DNA from: Streptosporangium roseum DSM 43021
GTDB taxonomy: Bacteria; Actinomycetota; Actinomycetes; Streptosporangiales; Streptosporangiaceae
DNA length: 64,000 nt
Direction: 5' to 3'
NCBI RefSeq assembly: GCF_000024865.1
Contig: NC_013595.1
Span: forward strand, 8,060,001-8,124,000
Shown in pieces: positions 55,666-64,000 of this stretch. Under the pieces are notes generated by a model. It did not search any database, had not been told where the DNA came from, and saw only the letters and a program-made list of their open reading frames with translations. Each line of letters begins with the position of its first letter. Within the stretch, counting starts at the first letter, position 1. The position numbers and the translations under genes are program-made.

Positions 55666-57201
55666 ATGCACATGGAAACCCCCTGGTGGCGTGATGCCGT
55701 CGTCTACGAGATCTATGTTCGCAGCTTCGCCGACGCCTCAGGAGACGGCGTCGGCGACCTTGCCGGCATCCGGCAGCGTCTGCCCTACCTCGCCGAGCTG
55801 GGCGTGGACGCGATCTGGCTGACCCCTTTCTACCGCTCCCCCATGGCCGACGGCGGCTACGACGTGGCCGACTACCGCGACGTCGACCCGCTGTTCGGCA
55901 CCTTGACCGACTTCGACGCGCTCGTCGCCGACGCCCATGGCCACGGGCTGCGGGTGATCGTGGACATCGTGCCCAACCACAGCTCCTCCGAGCACGAGTG
56001 GTTCAAGACGGCACTGCGAGGTGAGGGGCGCGACCGCTACCTCTTCCGCGACGGCGGGGAACTGCCGCCCAACAACTGGCAGTCCACCTTCAGCGGCCCG
56101 GCCTGGTCCAGGACGCCCGACGGGCAGTGGTACCTGCACCTGTTCGCCTCCGAACAGCCCGACTTCAACTGGCGCAATCCCGAGGTGCGGTCGGAGTTCC
56201 TCGACGTGCTGAGATTCTGGCTGGACCGGGGGGTGGACGGGTTCAGGATCGACGTGGCGATGGGCCTCTACAAGGCCGAGGGCCTGCCCGACACCCCTCC
56301 GGAGGACCAGGCCTTCAAGGCCGAGTCGCCGATCTGGGGGCGGCCCGAGGTGCACGAGGTCTACCGCGAATGGCGCAAGGTGCTCGACTCCTACCCGGGC
56401 GAGCGGATGGCCATCGGCGAGGTGTGGACCGACTCCGCCGAGGATCTCGCCCTCTACGTCCGCCCCGACGAGCTGCACCAGAGCTTCAACTTCGCCTGGC
56501 TGGAGGCGCCCTGGGCGGCGGCGGCGTTCCGGAAGATCATCGATGACACCCTGGCCGCCGTGACCGCCCCCACCTGGGTGCTCTCCAACCACGACGTGGT
56601 CCGCCACGTCACCCGGTACGGCGGGGGCCTGACCAACTCCACCACGGGCCTCGCCCGCGCGCGGGCGGCTCTGCTGGCCATGCTCGCCCTGCCGGGGTCG
56701 GCATACCTGTACCAGGGGGAGGAGCTCGGTCTCCCCGAGGTGACGGACCTTCCCCCGGGTTCGCGGCAGGACCCCATCTTCGCCCGCTCCCAGGGGAAGC
56801 TGCCCGGCCGTGACGGCTGCCGGGTGCCCATCCCGTGGTCCGGCGTCGCCGAGCCGTACGGCTTCTCGCCCGACGGCGCCCGTCCCTGGCTGCCCCAGCC
56901 GGTCGAGTGGGCCGCGCTGACCGCCGAACACCAGGCGAGCGACCCGGGCTCGACCCTGAGCTTCTACCAGGAGGCCCTACGCGCCCGCCGCGAGCTGCGC
57001 GGCTCGCTCACCGACGAGATCACCTGGCTGGACTCTCCCGAGGGGGCGCTCTTCTTCAGCCGTGGCTCGCTGACCTGCGTCATCAACTGCGGCTCCGGCT
57101 CGGTGCAGCTCCCGCCGCACGAGCGGGTCCTGATCGGCAGCGCACCCGTGGACGGCTATCTCCTCCCCCCGGACACCGCCGCCTGGCTTCACACCCCGTA
57201 G
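55666..57201 (+). CDS. GH13 alpha-glucosidase / oligo-1,6-glucosidase family
   Basis: This 511-residue TIM-barrel enzyme has all GH13 motifs: region I VDIVPNHSS, region II GFRIDVAMG (nucleophile D196), region III IGEVWTDS (acid/base E252) and region IV LSNHDVVRH (D310). The YEIYVRSFADASGDGVGDLAGI start is typical of the alpha-glucosidase/trehalose-type subgroup. No signal peptide, so it acts on internalised malto- or isomalto-oligosaccharides. Starts at 55666 (MHMETPWW) or the second Met. Confidence 0.94.
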   Translation: MHMETPWWRDAVVYEIYVRSFADASGDGVGDLAGIRQRLPYLAELGVDAIWLTPFYRSPMADGGYDVADYRDVDPLFGTLTDFDALVADAHGHGLRVIVDIVPNHSSSEHEWFKTALRGEGRDRYLFRDGGELPPNNWQSTFSGPAWSRTPDGQWYLHLFASEQPDFNWRNPEVRSEFLDVLRFWLDRGVDGFRIDVAMGLYKAEGLPDTPPEDQAFKAESPIWGRPEVHEVYREWRKVLDSYPGERMAIGEVWTDSAEDLALYVRPDELHQSFNFAWLEAPWAAAAFRKIIDDTLAAVTAPTWVLSNHDVVRHVTRYGGGLTNSTTGLARARAALLAMLALPGSAYLYQGEELGLPEVTDLPPGSRQDPIFARSQGKLPGRDGCRVPIPWSGVAEPYGFSPDGARPWLPQPVEWAALTAEHQASDPGSTLSFYQEALRARRELRGSLTDEITWLDSPEGALFFSRGSLTCVINCGSGSVQLPPHERVLIGSAPVDGYLLPPDTAAWLHTP

Positions 57202-57341
57202 GGGCGCCACCCCGCGGACGTACGGCGAGCCGCCGCCCACGGACACGACCGCCCGGCAGGGGCGGGCCGGTGGGCGGCGCGCATGTCGTCGCGCCGGCAC
57301 GCGGGAAGGGGCGCCGGCCTGCGAAGAACCGCCGACGGCCG

Positions 57342-57755
57342 CTACTCGGCGGTGAACCTGCGCAGGTAGCTGAGTTCGTACGGGTTCAACCGCCGGGGGC
57401 CGGCCCGCTCCACGTCGTAGGCGACCATCACCGAGCGGGCCCGTACGAAGACCTCCTCGCCGTCGCGGATCTCGTAGTCGAGAGTGAAGCGCACCGGACG
57501 GATCTCCGTCACCCACGACTCCACCCGGACCGGGTCGGCGCGGAAGGTGAGAGGACGTCTGTAGTCGATCTCGTGCCGGGCGACGACGAGACCCCGGAAG
57601 GGCGTCCCGCCCTCCCGGTGGAGGTCGATGTGGAACATCTCCAGGCGCGCGTCTTCGAGGTAGTCGAAGAACCGGACATTGTTGACATGGCCCAGCGAGT
57701 CGATGTCGGCGAACCTGACGGCCCGGGGGAACACATGCCGGTGGGTACGGCTCAC
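57342..57755 (-). CDS. Acyl-CoA thioesterase (hotdog fold, YbgC/4HBT-like)
   Basis: This 137-residue hotdog-fold thioesterase contains RFADIDSLGHVNNVRFFDYLEDARLEM, which has the catalytic Asp of the 4HBT/YbgC group, and VVARHEIDYRRPLTFRADPV. It hydrolyses an acyl-CoA or acyl-carrier thioester of unknown chain. The GTG at 57755 has an agagggtga site at good spacing. It lies downstream of ettA on the same strand behind a hairpin. Confidence 0.9.
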   Translation of the reverse strand: MSRTHRHVFPRAVRFADIDSLGHVNNVRFFDYLEDARLEMFHIDLHREGGTPFRGLVVARHEIDYRRPLTFRADPVRVESWVTEIRPVRFTLDYEIRDGEEVFVRARSVMVAYDVERAGPRRLNPYELSYLRRFTAE

Positions 57756-57781
57756 GTCGTCGGTCACCCTCTGCTGCGAGC

Positions 57782-57815
57782 CTCCGGCGCCCCACCGTAC
57801 GGCGGGGCGCCGGAG
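57782..57815 (-). terminator. 12-bp stem terminator after ettA
   Basis: ctccggcgcccc (57782-57793) pairs perfectly with ggggcgccggag (57804-57815) across a 10-base loop, 17 bases beyond the ettA stop. It separates ettA from the thioesterase gene. Confidence 0.75.
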
Positions 57816-57832
57816 ACCGCTGACGGCCCGCG

Positions 57833-59497
<1,665 letters not shown>

Positions 59498-59523
59498 GCC
59501 TTCTAGCTTAGGGCCTGTCAGGC

Positions 59524-60822
59524 TTAGCTAGGGGCGGCCTCGGAACCGGGCCTGCGGGCGGGCGGCACCACGGTGGCGGGCAGGCAGATCCGGTCGCGGC
59601 CGAGCTCCTTGGCACGGTAAAGGGCCAGGTCCGCAGCGGCGAGCAGCTCGATGAGGTCGTCGCCGTGCATGCTCATGACCGCGACACCCACCGAGATGGT
59701 CACGGTGATCATGTTGTCGTCCGCCGGGACCGCCATCCGCCCGATGCGGGAGCGCAGCCGCTCGGCGACCCTGCGGGCCTCGGTCACGTCGGCCCGGGGC
59801 AGCAGGACGACGAACTCCTCACCGCCGAACCTGCCCACCACGTCGTAGTCACGGAGCTGACTGCGGATGGTGGCGGCCACCCCGACCAGGACCTGGTCGC
59901 CGATCAGGTGGCCGTAGGTGTCGTTGACCCGCTTGAAATGGTCGATGTCGACGATCAGCAGGGCAAGCGTCTCACCGGTGCGGCGCGCCCTGACGATCTC
60001 GGTGTCCGCCTCGCGCTGCCAGGCCGCGGCGTTGAGCAGGCCGGTCTTGGGGTCGGTGCGGGCCGCCGCCTGGAGCTGGGCGTGGAGCAGGCTGCGCTGG
60101 AGCAGGACCACCGGCGGCAGGGCCAGCACCAGCAGCGCCAGGTTCAGCCCGCAGGTGATGGCGACGAGGACGCCGAGGCAGAGCTCGACCACGTCGAGCA
60201 GCAGGCTCTCCCGGTTCCACAGCACCTCCCTCCAGCGGCTGTCGGGTGCGGCGGTGTGCGCGGCGACGGCGATCAGCGCGGTGTTGACCACGGTGAACAG
60301 GACGGCACAGCCCACGGCGACGAGGATCGGCCTGCCGGCACCCGCGGTCAGGGCGCTCAGGTCTCCGACGACGGTGTGGAACAGCACCGAGGCCGCGCAT
60401 CCGGCCAGGCCGATCGCGGCCGAGCTGAAGACCCTCCGGTAGACGACGGTCTCGCGCACCCTTTTCTGCAGGAGGATCTGGAGCGGAATGGGGGCGAGAA
60501 GCGCGTAGACGGGGGGCAGGAGCAGCGCGGCGGGCAGCCACCAGGCGGAGAGCAGGTCACGGGAGACACCGGCGGGCATGCCGAGCCTGCGCGTCGCCTC
60601 GATGCAGACCGCGCCGCATGCCATCAACGCGGCGAAGGTGAGCAGGTCAGACCAGCGGAGATCACTGGATACGGCGAAAAAGCCGATCGCGGCCAGATCC
60701 AGCGCCACGATCCCGCAAAGGTAGACGACCAGCGCACGACGTTGCCCGAGCAGGGGCCACCGGTTGGCCATGGCCGCCACGCCGCCGCGCGGTTTGACCG
60801 AGGTGTGAATGGGTGCCGCCAT
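59524..60822 (-). CDS. Membrane diguanylate cyclase (GGDEF)
   Basis: This 432-residue protein has an N-terminal membrane part with six to eight helices (about 28-255). A GGDEF domain follows (about 258-420) with active-site GGEEF (RFGGEEFVVLL) and an inhibitory I-site RDYD upstream. No EAL or HD-GYP domain. It should make cyclic di-GMP, which controls development in actinomycetes. ATG with a ggagaaggggg ribosome site. The gene follows ssb on the same strand after about 460 bases. Confidence 0.94.
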   Translation of the reverse strand: MAAPIHTSVKPRGGVAAMANRWPLLGQRRALVVYLCGIVALDLAAIGFFAVSSDLRWSDLLTFAALMACGAVCIEATRRLGMPAGVSRDLLSAWWLPAALLLPPVYALLAPIPLQILLQKRVRETVVYRRVFSSAAIGLAGCAASVLFHTVVGDLSALTAGAGRPILVAVGCAVLFTVVNTALIAVAAHTAAPDSRWREVLWNRESLLLDVVELCLGVLVAITCGLNLALLVLALPPVVLLQRSLLHAQLQAAARTDPKTGLLNAAAWQREADTEIVRARRTGETLALLIVDIDHFKRVNDTYGHLIGDQVLVGVAATIRSQLRDYDVVGRFGGEEFVVLLPRADVTEARRVAERLRSRIGRMAVPADDNMITVTISVGVAVMSMHGDDLIELLAAADLALYRAKELGRDRICLPATVVPPARRPGSEAAPS

Positions 60823-61285
60823 GTCGCCCCCTTCTCCGACTAACGATGTGTAACACGATAGTTGCGGAGTGTGCGCTGCGCGACAGTAACCGCTACCTTT
60901 GGCAGAGTGGGTCTCCCATCAGGTGATCCACATCTGGGAATCGCTCACTCCGCGAGCGGACCGTGTGGGAAAGGAGTAGCCATGCTGCGGGGCGTGACCT
61001 GGACCTAACAGGTGCTTCGGGCATCTGACACGGGCAAGACCATCGGCCGTTTTCTCGGCGCGACCGCCTCCTCTGGCGGGGCACCGACCGCGCTCGGCCG
61101 ATGCCCCCTCCTCTTCCCCTCGGTCCTCTTTCGGATCCGTCTTCTCGGTCCTCTCCGGATCGCTCCCCATCGGAGACACACAGCCTGCCGCCGCTCGGCG
61201 CCCCTCGCCGTCAACGGTCCTCCGTTGGCGGCCCCTGCCGTCAACGGCCCTCGTCGCCGGCGGCTCCTGCCGTCGGCGGCCTGTC
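60823..61285. other. Intergenic region with pyrimidine-rich repeats
   Basis: About 460 bases lie between the leftward ssb and cyclase genes. The half next to ssb (61090-61285) is low-complexity, with related copies of gcccctgccgtcaacggccc at about 30-36-base spacing. The other half contains a plus-strand 8-codon frame with a strong ribosome site. No conventional gene is supported. Confidence 0.5.
60982..61008 (+). other. 8-codon frame with strong ribosome site
   Basis: aaggag lies five bases before an ATG that codes for MLRGVTWT and stops at TAA. A short hairpin-forming stretch, aggtgcttcgggcatct, follows. Such a unit looks like a translated leader, but no gene follows on this strand and the sequence beyond is low-complexity. 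It may be accidental. Confidence 0.3.
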
Positions 61286-61990
61286 TCAGGCCGCCAGGCG
61301 CGCTTCCGCAGGCCATGGCGTCTCGTCCGTGGACTCCCCGTCAGTCATGTCCGTCTCTCTGCCGATCATCTTCTCCTGATCCGCCCCCGTCTCTCCTTCG
61401 GACACGCCGTGATCTTCCGTGTTCGCTCCTCCATCGGAGGTGCCCTCCCATGCCGGGGCGCTCTCCGCCCCGGCCGTCTCCTCATCTCCCACCCCGGTCC
61501 TCACCAGGCTCAGGCCGCCGCCGGCGGCCCCCGCCGCGGCGGGGGCGGCGTCGCCCATGGCCCAGTCGTGGGTCTCCCGGTCGAGCTCGGTCCGCTCCTC
61601 GCGCCCCAGCGAGGGGGCCGCCCCTCCCCGCTGCGGCTTGCTGAAGCTTCCCAGTCCCCAGCGCAGGTCGTGCCCGAGCGAATTGGCCTCCACCTCGGGC
61701 ATGAAGCGACGCTGGCCCTCATGGGTGAACTCGCGGATCCGCAGGCGCCCCTGGACGACGATCGGCTGGCCCGTCCGGACCGACTGGGCGACGTTGTCGG
61801 CGAGCCCGCGGAAACAGCGCACGCCGAAGTAGGTCGTCTCGCCGTTGCACCACTGCTGGTTCTCCCGGTCGAAGTAACGGCTCGTCGAGGCGACCTTGAG
61901 CGAGGTGACCCGCGAGCCGTCGGGGAAGGTGTGCTGGCGCGGTGGGGCCGCGACGTTGCCGGTCAGCGTGATGTAGATGTCGTTCATCAT
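61286..61990 (-). CDS. ssb: Single-stranded DNA-binding protein with atypical C-terminus
   Basis: This 234-residue protein has an N-terminal OB-fold (about 1-115: IYITLTGNVAAPPRQHTFPDGSRVTSLKVAST, then GQPIVVQGRLRIREF). A long Gly/Glu/Asp-rich tail follows without the DDDIPF-type tip that recruits repair proteins; it ends WPAEARLAA. This fits the second actinomycete SSB (SsbB-type), associated with competence or chromosome segregation, rather than the main replicative SSB. The ribosome site aagggagac precedes twin ATGs (61990/61987). Confidence 0.9.
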   Translation of the reverse strand: MMNDIYITLTGNVAAPPRQHTFPDGSRVTSLKVASTSRYFDRENQQWCNGETTYFGVRCFRGLADNVAQSVRTGQPIVVQGRLRIREFTHEGQRRFMPEVEANSLGHDLRWGLGSFSKPQRGGAAPSLGREERTELDRETHDWAMGDAAPAAAGAAGGGLSLVRTGVGDEETAGAESAPAWEGTSDGGANTEDHGVSEGETGADQEKMIGRETDMTDGESTDETPWPAEARLAA

Positions 61991-62124
61991 GTCTCCCTTG
62001 AGAGCGGGCGGACTGCCCGTGGCGTGGAAGACACGATGGCCCGTGCCACCTGTGGCACGGGCCGCCGAATCGCGCTCTGTGGATTACCGCATGCGCGCGA
62101 TGAACGGCTGTGGACGGCGCGGGC

Positions 62125-63768
62125 TCAGCCCTGCACGCTCCGCATGGCGGAGTAGAACTCGTTGTATCTGGCCAGTTCGCGCTCCACCGGCTCGATCACC
62201 ATGCTCCCGGCCACCCCGCCGACCCTGCGGCGCATCTCCCGTTCGAGCCGGTCGCGCTCACTGCCCGCACCGAGCGCGACGAAGTTACGGCTGGCCACGG
62301 CGGTGAGCAGGCCGAGCCCCAGCACCGAGAGCGTCATCAGCCCGACCCACGGCAGCGAGGCCGCCTCGCCGAACACCGCCAGGCCCGCCGGCAGCTCCCC
62401 GGCGCCGAACACCCCGTAGGCGAGAGCCGTACCGAACCAGGCGAGCCCCGCCACGAACAGCAGGACCAGCAGATACTGCCAGAGGAGAAGCAGCCGCCAC
62501 CAGCCGGGAACCCGGTCCAGGCGCGGCGCGACCTCCGACAGCTCCTCGGATAGCACCTGGGGCAGCTGGGCCGAGCGGGAGCGTGCGGCGTCCCTGATCC
62601 CGTTGCGCCAGGCCTCGTGCATGCCGGAGGTCAACCCGTCGGCGAGGGCCTGCACCGCGTTGTCCACCTCGGCCGGCTGCGCGCTGACCGAGCCTCCGCT
62701 GAGACCTCGGATCTCGTCCCTGAGGTCGCCCAGGCGCAGGCTGTTCAGCGGGTCGGGCCGGAGCTTGGCGGCCCATCGGGTGTACGGCCAGCCGACCCAC
62801 TCCATGGACCGCACGCCGTACACGTTCTCCATCGCCTCACCGACCGCGGGCACGCCGACCGCGTCGCAGAGCGCGTCGGTCAGGCCGATCCGGCGGGCGT
62901 CGTCGATGGCGGCGGAGGCGGCCGGGATCCCGTCCGCGGGCATGATCTTCGCCAGGCGGAGCGTCAGCCGGTCGAGGTCGGCCTCCAGACGCTGGATCGC
63001 CGCCCTGCGCCTGACCACGGTCTCGGCGAGGACCGCTCTGAGACCGTCCACCCCCTTGCCGCTGATCGCGGAGGTGGTGACGATCACGGGGTTCTCGACG
63101 CCCTCGCGGCGGAGCAGGTCCTCCAGGTCCGCGACGCACTCGGCGAGCTCCTCCGGGTCCAGCCGGTCGACCTGGTTGAGCACGAAGATCGTCACCGCGT
63201 CGTGCCCGGCCAGCTCGGTCACGTAGCGGCGGTGCGTGGAGGCGTCGGCGTACTTCTGCGGGTCGAGCACCCACACGACGAGGTCGGCGATCTGGATCAG
63301 CCGGTCGGCCTCGGTGTCGGTGAGCGCCCGGATGGAGTCGTGGTCGGGCAGGTCGAGCAGGATGAGCCCGTGAAGCCGGCTCTCGCCCTTGTCCAGGGCA
63401 CTCGCCCTGGCGAAGCGGTGCCGCCACTGGATCTGCAGCCAGTCGAGCAGCGGGCCCGCGCCGTCCAGACCCCAGACGCAGGCGTGGGTGCGCGCTGTGG
63501 TCGGGCGGCGGACCCCGGTCGGCGACAGTTCGAGTCCGGAGACCGAGTTGAACAGGGTGGACTTGCCGCTTCCGGTGCCCCCGGCGAGCGCAACCACGGT
63601 GTGGTCGGAGGAGAGCTTGAGCCTGTCACCGGCCCGCATCAGCAGCTGCCCCGACTCGGTCAGGAGCTTGGGGTCGACTCTGCCCGGCCCCAGTTCCACG
63701 ATCCGGGCCAGCGCGGCGAGCCTGCTGCCGAGCCCCTGGCGCGTCTGGGTGGTGCCAACAGTGGTCAT
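62125..63768 (-). CDS. YfjP-type membrane GTPase
   Basis: This 547-residue protein has an N-terminal GTPase domain of the Era/YfjP type: G1 GGTGSGKST, G3 LLDLPDHDSI (D-x-x-G variant DLPDHD), G4 LNQVDRLD. A long helical middle follows, with two membrane helices near the C-terminus (about 425-455 and 475-500) and a helical tail. Dynamin-like/YfjP proteins bind membranes. It belongs to a conserved actinomycete ettA-ssb-GTPase neighbourhood, where a second GTPase usually lies just upstream, probably beyond the window edge. Confidence 0.9.
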   Translation of the reverse strand: MTTVGTTQTRQGLGSRLAALARIVELGPGRVDPKLLTESGQLLMRAGDRLKLSSDHTVVALAGGTGSGKSTLFNSVSGLELSPTGVRRPTTARTHACVWGLDGAGPLLDWLQIQWRHRFARASALDKGESRLHGLILLDLPDHDSIRALTDTEADRLIQIADLVVWVLDPQKYADASTHRRYVTELAGHDAVTIFVLNQVDRLDPEELAECVADLEDLLRREGVENPVIVTTSAISGKGVDGLRAVLAETVVRRRAAIQRLEADLDRLTLRLAKIMPADGIPAASAAIDDARRIGLTDALCDAVGVPAVGEAMENVYGVRSMEWVGWPYTRWAAKLRPDPLNSLRLGDLRDEIRGLSGGSVSAQPAEVDNAVQALADGLTSGMHEAWRNGIRDAARSRSAQLPQVLSEELSEVAPRLDRVPGWWRLLLLWQYLLVLLFVAGLAWFGTALAYGVFGAGELPAGLAVFGEAASLPWVGLMTLSVLGLGLLTAVASRNFVALGAGSERDRLEREMRRRVGGVAGSMVIEPVERELARYNEFYSAMRSVQG

Positions 63769-63781
63769 GCTCGCTTACCGT

Positions 63782-63996
63782 TCCTCGTTCGCTGCGTGGA
63801 CCGCTCGTCCCTCGCGGGCCATCGTGCCGGAGGCACGCTCGGGAAACACTCCGCTCACCACGTCGGGTCCGCTCCCCGCCATCGACCGCTCACCACTCCT
63901 CGTTCGCTTCGCGGACCACTCGTCCCTCACGATCCGCTCCGCTCACCACGTCGGATCCGCTCCCCGCCGTCGACCGCTCACCGCTCCTGGCCGGTT
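63782..63996. repeat. 115-bp imperfect direct repeat before the GTPase gene
   Basis: 63782-63896 is repeated at 63897-63996 with a gap: both contain tcctcgttcgct...ggaccrctcgtccctc and ctccgctcaccacgtcggrtccgctccccgcc. The first copy holds about 30 extra bases. On the minus strand the repeats read toward the GTPase gene start, in frames with no long gene. Confidence 0.8.
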
Positions 63997-64000
63997 CCTC

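Noticed and set aside
60919..61179. Minus-strand frame with a charged N-terminus (GSDPERTEKTDPKED)
   Set aside because: Low-complexity sequence without a ribosome site or family match; mixed codon bias.

Overview
The window is high-GC DNA from an actinomycete, with strong G/C bias at third codon positions, frequent GTG starts and many GTGA/ATGA gene overlaps. The gene set fits a filamentous actinomycete: an Eis-type acetyltransferase, a mycothiol-dependent-reductase homologue, SpoIIE/HATPase anti-sigma regulators, XRE-TPR and MmyB-type regulators, a c-di-AMP riboswitch ahead of a cell-wall protein, and an actinobacterial-type bL37 peptide gene. Streptosporangiaceae is my best guess, but that is inference only. 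No rRNA, tRNA, CRISPR array, insertion sequence or prophage was seen; most of the window looks like ordinary chromosome.

1-9.4 kb: end of a SpoIIE/HATPase regulator, a LuxR-type two-component pair, a secreted tripeptidyl-aminopeptidase-like hydrolase, an AI-2E family membrane protein, a mycothiol-type DinB protein, a hidden 25-codon ribosomal protein bL37 gene, an HD hydrolase, and a coupled DeoR regulator-galT pair. 9.4-20.3 kb: c-di-AMP riboswitch plus coiled-coil/VldE-like exported protein, membrane WD40 protein, GNAT and DinB proteins, MarR regulator, site-2 protease, atypical LuxR regulator, membrane SpoIIE phosphatase, Eis-like acetyltransferase, rpiB and peptide deformylase.

20.3-36.7 kb: aldehyde dehydrogenase, Rv2466c-like thioredoxin-fold protein, aminopeptidase N, a small membrane operon (membrane protein, DUF5130, Pycsar-effector-like protein), amidase, NERD protein, ilvD, WYL protein, beta-lactamase-fold lipoprotein, FmdB zinc ribbon, GNAT and HNH proteins. 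36.7-46 kb: prolyl oligopeptidase, AraC regulator, VOC protein, purU, and a phosphorus-related group: a truncated PhnW-like aminotransferase remnant, a PiT phosphate transporter coupled to a DUF47/PhoU-like regulator, and a secreted phosphodiesterase/phosphatase-family protein; then a Nudix hydrolase.

46-54 kb is the most unusual part. It has a 59-residue exported Gly/Asn-rich peptide gene divergent from an MmyB-type regulator, and a set of genes reading leftward: XRE-TPR regulator, GNAT acetyltransferase, a 24-residue basic peptide, and a TPR protein whose start overlaps the peptide stop. A 94-residue protein is encoded divergently. The peptide-TPR unit is my main candidate for an undescribed system. 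54-64 kb returns to core functions: MscS channel, GlbO-type globin, GH13 glucosidase, thioesterase, EttA, diguanylate cyclase, SSB and a YfjP-type GTPase.
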